This document shows, one piece after another, positions 26,718 through 34,935 of a stretch of 64,000 nucleotides of DNA (position 1 is its first letter; each line of letters starts with the position of its first letter). The translations under genes were made by a program, and so were the position numbers. Origin of the DNA: Paenibacillus glucanolyticus NBRC 15330 (GTDB lineage Bacteria; Bacillota; Bacilli; Paenibacillales; Paenibacillaceae); assembly GCF_004000885.1 (NCBI RefSeq), contig NZ_BIMC01000018.1, forward strand, positions 56,947 through 120,946. The letters are read 5' to 3'. Under the pieces are notes generated by a model. That model ran no database searches, was not told the origin of the DNA, and saw nothing but the letters and a program-made list of their open reading frames with translations.

Positions 26718-27119
26718 ATGGATCAGGAGTTCCGCAAGAAGATGTTTCGGGGAGCCAAGATTGAAGACACCATCCTAGAGCTGGAGAAGCTGAGCCTGTT
26801 ATGCGAGAGCTACATGGACAAGAGTGAATCCATTGACCGCCAACGGTTCTATGAAGGAATGGCTATCGCCTATACCACTGTCGCTCTAAAGCTGAAAGGA
26901 GAGTTTGATTATATTGATCGGGACGTGATCGGTCATCTCTACGAAGCAGCTGCACATAACAAACCCCAGGAACCATCAGCACCTGTTCATACCGGGTCTT
27001 GCTCATTCTGCAATCGGAGCAAGGATGAAGTCGGACCATTGGCTCTCGGACCTGGAGTGTCCATCTGTGGGGAATGCCTGGAATTTGGCAAACAAGTCAT
27101 GGGAGCGCCACAACCCTGA
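26718..27119 (+). CDS. ClpX C4-type zinc-finger domain protein
   Basis: 133 residues. A helical N-terminal region (about 1-80) is followed by a linker rich in Pro, and then a C-terminal C4 finger of the ClpX zinc-binding kind, CSFCNRSKDEVG...SICGECLEFG, at about 92-125. In ClpX this finger dimerises and recruits substrates or adaptors; stand-alone copies such as this could act as adaptors or as degraders' partners, but that is inference. It has AAAGGAGGGTGA before the ATG and its own promoter and terminator, so it is not part of the flanking transport operon although it lies inside it. Confidence 0.85.
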   Translation: MDQEFRKKMFRGAKIEDTILELEKLSLLCESYMDKSESIDRQRFYEGMAIAYTTVALKLKGEFDYIDRDVIGHLYEAAAHNKPQEPSAPVHTGSCSFCNRSKDEVGPLALGPGVSICGECLEFGKQVMGAPQP

Positions 27120-27223
27120 TTCTAAAATTCACCTTGTAACTAGAAGGATCAAGCTTTTTGTCCAGTCGGTTGAATGGGCCACAATTCATCCTTGCCAGCA
27201 TTCGATGTAGATACTTTAAATAG

Positions 27224-27270
27224 AATCCTCCTTTTGCGATCTAATAGATCGATGAAAAGGGGGATTTTTG
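27224..27270 (+). terminator. terminator of the zinc-finger gene
   Basis: AATCCTCCTTTT and AAAAGGGGGATTTTT pair across a loop with GATC palindromes. The remaining spacer to 27635 holds an inverted repeat, TTATCATC-CGGTA-GATGATAA (27310-27330), of unknown role and promoter element B. No gene is seen. Confidence 0.75.
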
Positions 27271-27505
27271 CTCTGCCGTTTAGCGCATGAACATCCCCTA
27301 TTTACAGGTTTATCATCCGGTAGATGATAACCACCCTTTCGTCTTGGTCGCATGAGCCGCGAATGAAGGTTTCGATTCTTCAGATGAAGTACGCTGTTTT
27401 TACGAATTCCCGTCCTTGATTTGTTTCGCCGGGGATCTTGACTCCCTCGCCGTCATGCTAGGAATCCGAGGCTAATCCGCGTTGTAATGGTCTGATAAAA
27501 CAACC

Positions 27506-27574
27506 TCTGAAAAATGAATACACTCATCGTAAATTTCCGGCATGTTCACTGCCCTCCGCGCTCGGATACGATAG
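27506..27574 (+). promoter_or_regulatory. promoter element B, copy of element A
   Basis: CTGAAAAATGAATACA, CAT, AAATTTCCGGCATGTT as in element A, then TACGAT at the -10 position. It lies about 70 bp before the first permease start, so both halves of the transport system carry the same control site. Confidence 0.7.
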
Positions 27575-27647
27575 CAGTATCGGATATTGGGGGCTGCGGA
27601 AAGCGTTCGGCCCCCCAAGTTTATGAAGAACGGAGATGTTGAACACC

Positions 27648-28532
27648 ATGCACAAAGTACTCAGTGACAAAAAAGCGATCTTTCTGCTCATCGCTCCGGG
27701 CTTGATCTTGTTTGTATTCATGATCTGCATCCCGATTTTCATGAGCGCTTATTACGGCTCCACCGATTGGAGCGGCATCGGTCAATACCAATATGTGGGC
27801 CTGAGTAATTATAAGGAGATCCTGTTCGAGGATCCTGTATTTTGGAATTCACTCTGGAATGCACTGCTGCTCACGGCTGCCACGCTTGTGATTCAGCATC
27901 CGATTGCCATCCTGCTCGCCATCTTCCTTACGCATTGCGGTAAATACGAGAAGATATTCCGGACCATTTTTTTCATCCCGGCCGTCATCTCGATTGTCGT
28001 CACCGCCAAGCTGTGGAGTGGCATTTTCCATCCCAATTACGGACTGCTCAACAAATTCCTTGAGGGCATTGGGCTCGGCGTATTGAAGCATGACTGGCTC
28101 GGCGATCCGAACACCGCCATCTGGTGCATTATTGTGGTTGTCATGTGGCAAGGGTTTGGATATGCACTGCTGCTGTACTACTCCGGCCTTCAAGGTATTC
28201 CCAAGGATTTGGGGGAAGCCGCCAGAATCGATGGTGCAACCCATACACAGCTGTACAGCCGGATTATGATTCCGCTGCTGGCTCCCATGATGCGGGTAGC
28301 CATCATCATTGCGGTCACCACCTGCCTTAAACAGATGGAAACCGTATTTCTGATGACGAACGGCGGACCAGCCAACAGCACGCAGTTCTTGGGCAACTAT
28401 ATTTACAAAGTCGCTTTCTCCTCATCCCTTTATGGATACGGGAATGCCATTTCGGTGCTGTTCATCGTGTTCTGCCTGATTCTTACGGTTGTGCTGAATA
28501 AAGCTTTAAAAAAAGATGTCGGGGAATTTTAA
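27648..28532 (+). CDS. sugar ABC transporter permease (MalF/UgpA type)
   Basis: 294 residues with six membrane segments. The cytoplasmic EAA loop, LGEAARIDGATHTQLYSRIMIPLL, lies near 190-215 and docks the ATPase. The first TM is AIFLLIAPGLILFVFMICI. No ATPase gene is nearby, so a shared MsmX-type ATPase is expected, as known for Bacillus CUT1 importers. GGAG (27632-27635) abuts an earlier ATG (27636), so ATG 27648 fits better. It lies 15 bp before the partner permease. Confidence 0.93.
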   Translation: MHKVLSDKKAIFLLIAPGLILFVFMICIPIFMSAYYGSTDWSGIGQYQYVGLSNYKEILFEDPVFWNSLWNALLLTAATLVIQHPIAILLAIFLTHCGKYEKIFRTIFFIPAVISIVVTAKLWSGIFHPNYGLLNKFLEGIGLGVLKHDWLGDPNTAIWCIIVVVMWQGFGYALLLYYSGLQGIPKDLGEAARIDGATHTQLYSRIMIPLLAPMMRVAIIIAVTTCLKQMETVFLMTNGGPANSTQFLGNYIYKVAFSSSLYGYGNAISVLFIVFCLILTVVLNKALKKDVGEF

Positions 28533-28547
28533 AAGGAGGGGTTACCG

Positions 28548-29441
28548 TTGTTTTCAACCATACAGCCATCAGCTCAAAAACCGCAGACTAAACCTGCTTC
28601 AAGCCGGATTGTCCGGCGCAGCCCCTGGCCTAGACTAGCACTGTTTGCATTTATGATCGTTGTTGCCTTGATCCAGCTCTTCCCATTAATCTGGCTGGTC
28701 GATTACTCGCTGCTGAAGAGCGGGGATTTCTTCGGAAAAAACTTTCTGGTATGGCCCGATCCGCCCCAATGGGCAAACTATAAAAATGCGTTCACCTATG
28801 GCCGTGTGCCATTATTCTTCTTTAACAGCCTGCTGGTTACCGTTATCACGGTTGCGGCTTCGGCCGTGCTGGCACTCATGATGGGTTATGCCTTTACCCG
28901 GATGAAATGGAAGCTGAGCGGCTTCTTTCTCGGTTTCGTCATGCTTGGTATGATCATTCCGATTCACGCCACGCTGCTGCCGAATTTCATCCTGTTTCAC
29001 AAGCTGGATATGCTGAACAATCTGTTTACCTTGATTCTTCCTTACACGGCAATTGTCATTCCGATCAGCATGTTCATCATGACCGGGTTTCTGGAGACCA
29101 TTCCCCGCGCCATTGAAGAATCGGCTGTGATGGATGGCGCCGGTATATTCGGCGTTATCTTTAAGATCATCTTCCCGATCACGAAACCGGCAATCGCCAC
29201 GATCTGTGTGCTGAATTTTATCAGTACGTGGAATGAGTTCATTATGGCCAACACCTTCCTCACCAGCGAGGACATCAAAACGATCCCCTTCTCCATCATG
29301 AAGTTTGCAGGAGAGTACTCCTCCAATTACGGTGCGCAATTTGCCGTTATGACCATCATCGCTCTGCCAACCATTCTGATCTATCTCCTCTTCACCGAGC
29401 AGATGACCAAGGGCATTACGGCGGGAGCAGTGAAGGGATAG
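28548..29441 (+). CDS. sugar ABC transporter permease (MalG/UgpE type)
   Basis: 297 residues with six membrane segments. The EAA loop is IEESAVMDGAGIFGVIFKIIF (near 188-208), and QMTKGITAGAVKG is the typical end. It forms the heterodimeric channel with the preceding permease. AAAAGGAGGGGTTACC precedes the TTG start (TTG TTT TCA). Confidence 0.93.
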   Translation: MFSTIQPSAQKPQTKPASSRIVRRSPWPRLALFAFMIVVALIQLFPLIWLVDYSLLKSGDFFGKNFLVWPDPPQWANYKNAFTYGRVPLFFFNSLLVTVITVAASAVLALMMGYAFTRMKWKLSGFFLGFVMLGMIIPIHATLLPNFILFHKLDMLNNLFTLILPYTAIVIPISMFIMTGFLETIPRAIEESAVMDGAGIFGVIFKIIFPITKPAIATICVLNFISTWNEFIMANTFLTSEDIKTIPFSIMKFAGEYSSNYGAQFAVMTIIALPTILIYLLFTEQMTKGITAGAVKG

Positions 29442-29510
29442 GTCCTGTCTGGATGAAGCAGCAACCTAGAACCCTCGGAAGGCTGCAAGTCCTCTCACAT
29501 TAGACCCCCC

Positions 29511-29575
29511 CCCCTGAAATCAAGAGAGAGACAAACCTGAGGTTTGATCCTTCTGTTTCAGGGGCGTTCTGTTTC
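29511..29575 (+). terminator. probable terminator of the permease operon
   Basis: CCCCTGAAA and TTTCAGGGG pair around an inner AAACCT-GAGGTTT hairpin. The T-rich tail is weak. Confidence 0.55.
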
Positions 29576-29609
29576 ATATATAAGTGGGTCTCATTGCGGA
29601 ATTCATTCC

Positions 29610-31343
29610 TCAATCCCCTGCCCGGGCAGCTGCCTCGCACGCACGCTGGATGGCTGCCGCGGCCGGGAGATTGACCTTAACTCCGTCTTCGCCCATCCAT
29701 TCGACCTCGCCGGAAGCCGCGCCGCGTCCAATGATCAGGCGCTGCGGAGCGCCTGCGAGATCGGCATCCTTGAACTTCACCCCGGCACGCTCATCACGGT
29801 CATCCAACAGCGGCTCCAGACCCGCCTTGATCAGCTCCTTGTATATATGCTCAGCCAGCTTCATCTGGGCCTCATCCTTAACCGCAACAGGAATAACGTG
29901 AACCTGGAACGGAGCTACGGACATCGGCCAGACCAAACGCTCCCCCGAAATCCGCTGCTCGGCGATGGCAGCCATGACGCGGGAAACGCCGATACCATAG
30001 CAGCCCATAATAAGCGGTTTCTCCCGTCCATCGGAATCGAGGTACATGCCATTCATAACTTCGCTGTATTTCGTCCCCAGCTTAAAGACATGACCCAGTT
30101 CGATCCCGCGATGAAACTGAAGCGGAGCGCCACAGCGCGGACAAGCCTCCCCTTCCTTCACATTCCGGAAGTCGCCGATGTATTCCAGTGAGAAATCATG
30201 TCCGGGGCGAACCCCCTTCAAATGAACATCAACCTGATTGGCTCCTGTTATGCCGGCTGTCATAGAGGCGACTTCGTAATCGACGAGTACTTTCAGTGAC
30301 AGGCCTACCGGTCCCGCAAACCCTACCGGAGCTCCCGTCGCCTGCACCACTTCTTCGGCGCTCGCCAATTCTGCAAGCTCCGCCTTCAAGTAGGACTTCA
30401 CCTTGGTTTCATTCGCTTCACGGTCACCCCGGATCAGCACGGCATACAGCTGGCCGTCCACTTGATAGATCAGTGTCTTGATCAATTGCTCCGGGCCCAC
30501 TTGAAGAAAGTCCGTCAGTTCCTGGATGCTCTTCACATTCGGTGTGACTACCCGCTCGATGGCCGAATCGCCGTCGACCTTCACCGAATCCACACTGCCC
30601 TGCCTCGCTGGAACGACGGATTCGGCACGTTCCAGATTCGCCGCATAACGGCAGTCTCTGCAGGATACAACGGTATCCTCGCCAATATCTGCAAGCGCTA
30701 TAAACTCATGGGTCTCTCCTTGTCCGCCGATGGCACCGGCATCCGCTTCCACCGCCCGGAACGTCAGACCGCAGCGCTCAAAGATTCGTTCATACGCTTC
30801 ATACATGCTCCGGTAGGACACATCCAGGCCCTCCCAGTCCCGGTCGAAGGAATACGCATCTTTCATCAGGAACTCTCTCCCACGCAGGAGGCCAAAACGC
30901 GGACGCCGCTCGTCCCGGTACTTGCTCTGAATCTGGTACAGATTGACCGGCAGCTTCCGATAAGAGGAAATTTCTTGACGCACAATCGACGTGATCACTT
31001 CTTCGTGGGTCGGTCCGAGCACAAACTCCCGGTCATGACGGTCATGCAGCCTAATAAGCTCCGGACCGTAAACGTCGTACCTGCCGGATTCCTTCCACAG
31101 CTCAGCAGGTTGTACTGCCGGCATCAGCATCTCCTGTGCTCCTGCCGCATCCATTTCCTGGCGGATAATCCCCTCTATCTTTCGCAGGACCCGCCATCCG
31201 AGCGGCAGATACGAGTAGATCCCTGCCGCCGTCTGACGGATATAGCCGCCACGGAGCATCCATTGATGGCTCAGCGCCTCCGCCTCGGACGGCATATCCC
31301 TCATCGTTGTCATCAATAATTGGCTTTGCCGCATGTTCCTCAT
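29610..31343 (-). CDS. proS: prolyl-tRNA synthetase
   Basis: 577 residues, bacterial-type class II ProRS. Motif 1 is around LPLGWRVLRKIEGIIRQEM, motif 2 includes KYRDERRPRFGLLRGREFLM, and motif 3 is MGCYGIGVSRVMAAIAEQ. Between motifs 2 and 3 lies the large INS editing domain (about 220-400), which clears mischarged Ala-tRNA-Pro. The anticodon-binding domain ends the protein (VHVIPVAVKDEAQM...). A T-box leader controls it on the minus strand. Confidence 0.95.
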   Translation of the reverse strand: MRNMRQSQLLMTTMRDMPSEAEALSHQWMLRGGYIRQTAAGIYSYLPLGWRVLRKIEGIIRQEMDAAGAQEMLMPAVQPAELWKESGRYDVYGPELIRLHDRHDREFVLGPTHEEVITSIVRQEISSYRKLPVNLYQIQSKYRDERRPRFGLLRGREFLMKDAYSFDRDWEGLDVSYRSMYEAYERIFERCGLTFRAVEADAGAIGGQGETHEFIALADIGEDTVVSCRDCRYAANLERAESVVPARQGSVDSVKVDGDSAIERVVTPNVKSIQELTDFLQVGPEQLIKTLIYQVDGQLYAVLIRGDREANETKVKSYLKAELAELASAEEVVQATGAPVGFAGPVGLSLKVLVDYEVASMTAGITGANQVDVHLKGVRPGHDFSLEYIGDFRNVKEGEACPRCGAPLQFHRGIELGHVFKLGTKYSEVMNGMYLDSDGREKPLIMGCYGIGVSRVMAAIAEQRISGERLVWPMSVAPFQVHVIPVAVKDEAQMKLAEHIYKELIKAGLEPLLDDRDERAGVKFKDADLAGAPQRLIIGRGAASGEVEWMGEDGVKVNLPAAAAIQRACEAAARAGD

Positions 31344-31379
31344 ACTCCTTTTTCATCCATGAAATTACCTGCCGAACGC

Positions 31380-31640
31380 AAAAAAGCACATCCGCCTCCT
31401 AGGGACGAATGTGCTCGTGGTACCACCCTGATTCGATCTTGTCCGACGTATAAACCAATCTTCCAAGAAACTCAATGCGGCGGTAACGGGCCCGGGCCGG
31501 CGCCGCTTGTTCACGGCGCAACTACAAGGTAGGAAGAACGCAGTCGGACGGTTGGAAGCCTTTCAGCCAAGGGCTTCTTCTCTGTCACGCCGAGGGTTGC
31601 AATTCTCATGTCCTTGATGATCGTTATTCACGGGAAATTC
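31380..31640 (-). promoter_or_regulatory. T-box riboswitch of proS
   Basis: On the minus strand the leader has the T-box sequence CAGGGTGGTACCACGAGCAC, an antiterminator region, and a terminator (GAGCACATTCG / GGCGGATGTGC, then TTTTTT). The stem I region extends to about 31640. The prolyl specifier codon was not fixed by eye. Most of the stretch between proS and the ArsR gene is this leader. Confidence 0.92.
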
Positions 31641-31650
31641 ATTTTCCAAT

Positions 31651-31679
31651 ACATTACAGCCGGGAAACCGCAATGTCAA
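31651..31679 (-). promoter_or_regulatory. sigma-A promoter of proS
   Basis: Minus-strand TTGACA (31674-31679), a 17-bp spacer and TAATGT (31651-31656), just before the T-box leader. Confidence 0.8.
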
Positions 31680-31704
31680 GCACAAATAGGCCGGGCCCCT
31701 TTAT

Positions 31705-32010
31705 TTAATGGGCTATATGGTCCAGCACTTGCTGCAGTATGCCGATGACATGCTCATCTTCATACGTGTAATAATATGTATTGCCATCCCTGCGGTACTT
31801 CACCAGTCTCAAGCTGCGCAAATAGCCGAGCTGATGGGATACCGCCGACTGGCTCATGCCAAGCACCTCGGCGATATGGCCGACAGGACACTCCTCTTGC
31901 GACAGCAAGTGGAGAATCCGGATTCGCGTCGGATCCGATATGGCCTTCAGAAGACGTGATGCTTCCATGGCCTGGTCTTCATGCAGCAGCTCATGGTGCT
32001 CTTTTTCCAT
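31705..32010 (-). CDS. ArsR/SmtB-family zinc- or cobalt-sensing repressor (CzrA-like)
   Basis: 101 residues. Winged helix with AISDPTRIRILHLLSQEECP and recognition helix MSQSAVSHQLGYLRSL. The C-terminal helix carries D-x-H-x10-H-x2-H (DEH...HIAH), exactly the alpha-5 metal site of S. aureus CzrA and SmtB, which releases DNA on Zn(II) or Co(II). Start at ATG 32010 has GAGGGGA before it. No metal exporter lies next to it, so its target is elsewhere or itself. Confidence 0.88.
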   Translation of the reverse strand: MEKEHHELLHEDQAMEASRLLKAISDPTRIRILHLLSQEECPVGHIAEVLGMSQSAVSHQLGYLRSLRLVKYRRDGNTYYYTYEDEHVIGILQQVLDHIAH

Positions 32011-32393
32011 AAATTTATCCCCTCTTCTCCGTGATACCTTAACAATTTCGCGGGCATCCCGCGACACTCCTGCCTAAAGCGCGGAGCCCCGGTGTCTTTG
32101 CCAAGGCAAACCTGCGTTATTAAGCCCCTTCGCTATAGAGCCAATCATACTTGCCACACAGCCGGTAGCCCAGATGATCTTCCTTACCTTAAGCTCCGTT
32201 ACATCCACGAATCGAAAGCCTGCAGCGACGGCTCTCTTTTTCAACACCACTTTACCGTACTTGACCGCTTGTTTCAATTCATAACCAAATATCGGGTCTC
32301 CCTGGCACCTCAGCCTGCGACTGACCCATGAGGACCTCCCGGCTGTTAAAACGTAATGTCCAAGCCACCTCTCAATAAATTGGATAAATCCAG

Positions 32394-32422
32394 TTGACAA
32401 TACACGCATTCGGTCATACTAT
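32394..32422 (+). promoter_or_regulatory. sigma-A promoter of feoAB
   Basis: Consensus TTGACA (32394-32399), a 17-bp spacer and TACTAT (32417-32422), about 68 bp before feoA. No clear Fur box is seen. The stretch 32011-32393 holds no gene I can support. Confidence 0.85.
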
Positions 32423-32489
32423 AGGCATAAAGTTGCTTCGAGGAAACAATATATGCTCGGCCCAATTTATTAGGGAGAGGTTAAACTTT

Positions 32490-32741
32490 ATGGATGAGAC
32501 AAAACATCTTCAGCATTTGCAGCAGGCAACGCTCGGAGAGCGCTTCCTGATTGAAAAGGTGGATATCCGTGGAGAGCATAAACGGCGGCTTCTGGACCTC
32601 GGATTTGTTCCGGGTTCCGTGATTGAGGTTCTGAAAGCCAGTCCGCTCGGTGATCCCACCTCTTATAGAGTAGCAGGTACCGTCATTGCATTAAGAAAAG
32701 AAGAAAGTCAGTTAATCTGGGGTAAGGTGATGTCATCATGA
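32490..32741 (+). CDS. feoA: FeoA, SH3-like accessory protein of ferrous iron uptake
   Basis: 83 residues. An SH3-type FeoA domain with LGERFLIEKVDIRGEHKRRL, LDLGFVPGSVIEVLKASPLG and VAGTVIALRKEE. FeoA assists FeoB at the membrane. The ATG at 32490 follows AGGGAGAGG; its stop overlaps the feoB start by four bases. Confidence 0.95.
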   Translation: MDETKHLQHLQQATLGERFLIEKVDIRGEHKRRLLDLGFVPGSVIEVLKASPLGDPTSYRVAGTVIALRKEESQLIWGKVMSS

Positions 32742-33484
32742 GAACTTATACCGTTGCGCTGGCGGGAAACCCGAACACGGGAAAAAGCACGCTGTTTAAT
32801 GCCCTGACCGGCCTAAAGCAGCACACCGGCAACTGGTCCGGCAAAACGGTCAGCCTGGCGAGCGGCAATTATGAATACAAGGACACCCGCTTCCGGTTTA
32901 TCGATCTGCCGGGAACGTACTCCTTGTTCTCCAACTCTGCGGACGAAGAAGTGGCGCGTGATTATATTATTTTCGAGAAACCCGACGTTACGCTGCTGGT
33001 CCTGGATTCAACCGCTCTGGAAAGAAGTCTTAATTTAGCGCTTCAAGTGCTGGAAATGACCGATCGGGTCATCGTATGCCTTAACCTGATGGATGAAGCG
33101 AAGAAAAAAGGCATCAAAATTGACGCCCGCAAGCTAACGGATCAGCTCGGCGTTCCTGTCATTCCGATATCGGCCCGAAACAACGACGGACTGGACACCT
33201 TGTCCGAGCAGCTACTTCTCATGTGTACAGGACAGACTAGGACGACACCCTACCGGATGAAATACAACGAACAATTGGAGTCTCAGATTTCCAGGCTCGA
33301 GTCTGAATTAAGGGACATCTTTGGGGATGAATATCCCTCCAGATGGCTTGCGATTCGCTTTCTTGACGGAGATCAGAAGCTGATTGCAACACTCAAGCAC
33401 AGATTATCGGTTTCGGATAAAGGAGGGATGACACATGGAGCAGCTCAAGCGCTTGGAAGCTCTAACAGCGGCCATTCCTGCTGA
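32738..33484 (+). CDS. feoB: FeoB GTPase and GDI-like domain, separate polypeptide
   Basis: 248 residues. G1 is GNPNTGKS (residues 10-17), G3 is DLPG near 57, G4 is NLMD near 116 and G5 is SAR near 145. The GDI-like helical region begins after residue 165 (YNEQLESQISRLESELRDI) and the protein ends in a short frame-specific tail that overlaps the next gene. In most bacteria this domain is fused to the FeoB channel; here it stops before the first TM. It hydrolyses GTP to drive or gate Fe(II) uptake. Confidence 0.9.
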   Translation: MRTYTVALAGNPNTGKSTLFNALTGLKQHTGNWSGKTVSLASGNYEYKDTRFRFIDLPGTYSLFSNSADEEVARDYIIFEKPDVTLLVLDSTALERSLNLALQVLEMTDRVIVCLNLMDEAKKKGIKIDARKLTDQLGVPVIPISARNNDGLDTLSEQLLLMCTGQTRTTPYRMKYNEQLESQISRLESELRDIFGDEYPSRWLAIRFLDGDQKLIATLKHRLSVSDKGGMTHGAAQALGSSNSGHSC

Positions 33485-34820
33485 GCAGGTAGAGGACGTA
33501 CGAGAAGACATCGTAGGCGAGTTGTTCAAAAAATCGCGCGAGCTGTGCAGTGACGCCGTGACCGTGACCAACCGGGAGCTTCTGTACCGTTCCGAGCGGC
33601 TGGACCGCATCTTTACCTCCAAGCTGTGGGGATTCCCCATTATGCTGGCCATGCTTGGCATTATTTTTTACTTAACGATAGCCGGGGCTAACGTGCCATC
33701 TTCCATGCTGGCGAGTTTCTTCGGCTGGATTGAAGGATACCTGACCTTGGCCTTTCAAGCGCTTCATGCTCCGGATTGGCTCCATGGGATCCTGATCCTC
33801 GGATTGTTCCGGGGTACCGCCTGGGTCATCAGCGTGATGCTGCCTCCGATGGCCATCTTCTTCCCGGCTTTCGCTCTGCTCGAGAATTATGGCTATTTGC
33901 CACGGGTTGCGTTTAACCTGGACCGTCTGTTCAAAAAAACGGGAGCACACGGCAAGCAGTCCCTTACCATGGCGATGGGATTCGGCTGTAATGCTGCAGC
34001 CATCATGTCCACCCGGATCATTGAATCGCCGCGGGAGCGGATGCTCGCCATCCTGACAAATAACTTCGTGCCCTGCAATGGACGCTGGCCGACGCTGATC
34101 CTGCTGGCCTCCCTGTTCATGGCTGCAGGCTTTTCAGGTGGAGCCCAGACGCTCGTGACCGCTTCCGTTGTCATGGGCATGGTGCTGATCGGTGTCGTTG
34201 TCACACTCTCGGTATCATGGGGGTTATCCAAAACCGCTTTGAAAGGCGTTCCTTCCCATTACACGCTGGAGCTGCCTCCATACCGGAAACCTAAAATTCT
34301 GAATACCATTCTGCGGTCTACCCTGGATAAAACCATCTATGTCCTGCGCAGAGCCATTATCGTAGCGGCACCCGCAGGTGTGCTGACCTGGATTCTCGCC
34401 AATATTCATATTGGCGATTCCAGCATTTTGCTTCATTTTGTTCATTTTCTTGATCCGTTTGCCCAAGCACTCGGACTCGACGGCTTCATTCTTATGGCCT
34501 TTATTATCGGACTTCCTGCGAATGAGATCGTGCTGCCGATCCTGCTCATGGGGTATTTGGCTACAGGTTCTCTCACTGAGGTTACCGATATGTTTGCCCT
34601 TAAGCAGATCTTTCTGGATCAAGGCTGGACCTGGCTGACCGCACTTAACATGATGCTGTTCTCACTGCTTCACTATCCGTGCGGAACCACGCTCGTCAAC
34701 ATCTGGAAGGAAACCAAAAGCGCCAAGTGGACGTTCCTGTCCTTCGCCATCCCGACCGCAATCGCGATAGGTGTCACGTTCATTGTTGCGCAGGTGGTCC
34801 GGGCGCTGGGCTGGGTTTAA
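33435..34820 (+). CDS. feoB: FeoB membrane domain (Gate/nucleoside-recognition), separate polypeptide
   Basis: 461 residues. The N-terminus (DAVTVTNRELLYRSERLDRIFTSKLWG) is the linker that follows the G domain in fused FeoB. Then come about eight TM segments with two Gate domains: FGCNAAAIMSTRIIESPRERM (the conserved GCNVPAxxxTR-like motif) and LPANEIVLPILLMGYL. AAAGGAGG lies eight bases before ATG 33435, so it has its own translation start even though its first 50 bases overlap the G-domain gene in another frame. Confidence 0.92.
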   Translation: MEQLKRLEALTAAIPAEQVEDVREDIVGELFKKSRELCSDAVTVTNRELLYRSERLDRIFTSKLWGFPIMLAMLGIIFYLTIAGANVPSSMLASFFGWIEGYLTLAFQALHAPDWLHGILILGLFRGTAWVISVMLPPMAIFFPAFALLENYGYLPRVAFNLDRLFKKTGAHGKQSLTMAMGFGCNAAAIMSTRIIESPRERMLAILTNNFVPCNGRWPTLILLASLFMAAGFSGGAQTLVTASVVMGMVLIGVVVTLSVSWGLSKTALKGVPSHYTLELPPYRKPKILNTILRSTLDKTIYVLRRAIIVAAPAGVLTWILANIHIGDSSILLHFVHFLDPFAQALGLDGFILMAFIIGLPANEIVLPILLMGYLATGSLTEVTDMFALKQIFLDQGWTWLTALNMMLFSLLHYPCGTTLVNIWKETKSAKWTFLSFAIPTAIAIGVTFIVAQVVRALGWV

Positions 34821-34840
34821 GTATAACAAGAGCATGTACA

Positions 34841-34897
34841 ATAATAACAACGAGCCGCGTCAAGAAAATTCTTGGAGCGGCTCGTTGTTATTTTTCT
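34841..34897. terminator. bidirectional terminator between feoB and the second sugar operon
   Basis: AATAACAACGAGCCGC and GCGGCTCGTTGTTATT, 16-bp stem with T5. Confidence 0.92.
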
Positions 34898-34935
34898 CTA
34901 TCAGGCATCTTATAAAATCCTATCCTATCCCAACT

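Noticed and set aside
32074..32409. A 111-codon minus-strand frame between the ArsR gene and feoA
   Set aside because: No ribosome site, no family, and its start lies over the feoA promoter. A small decayed gene cannot be excluded.
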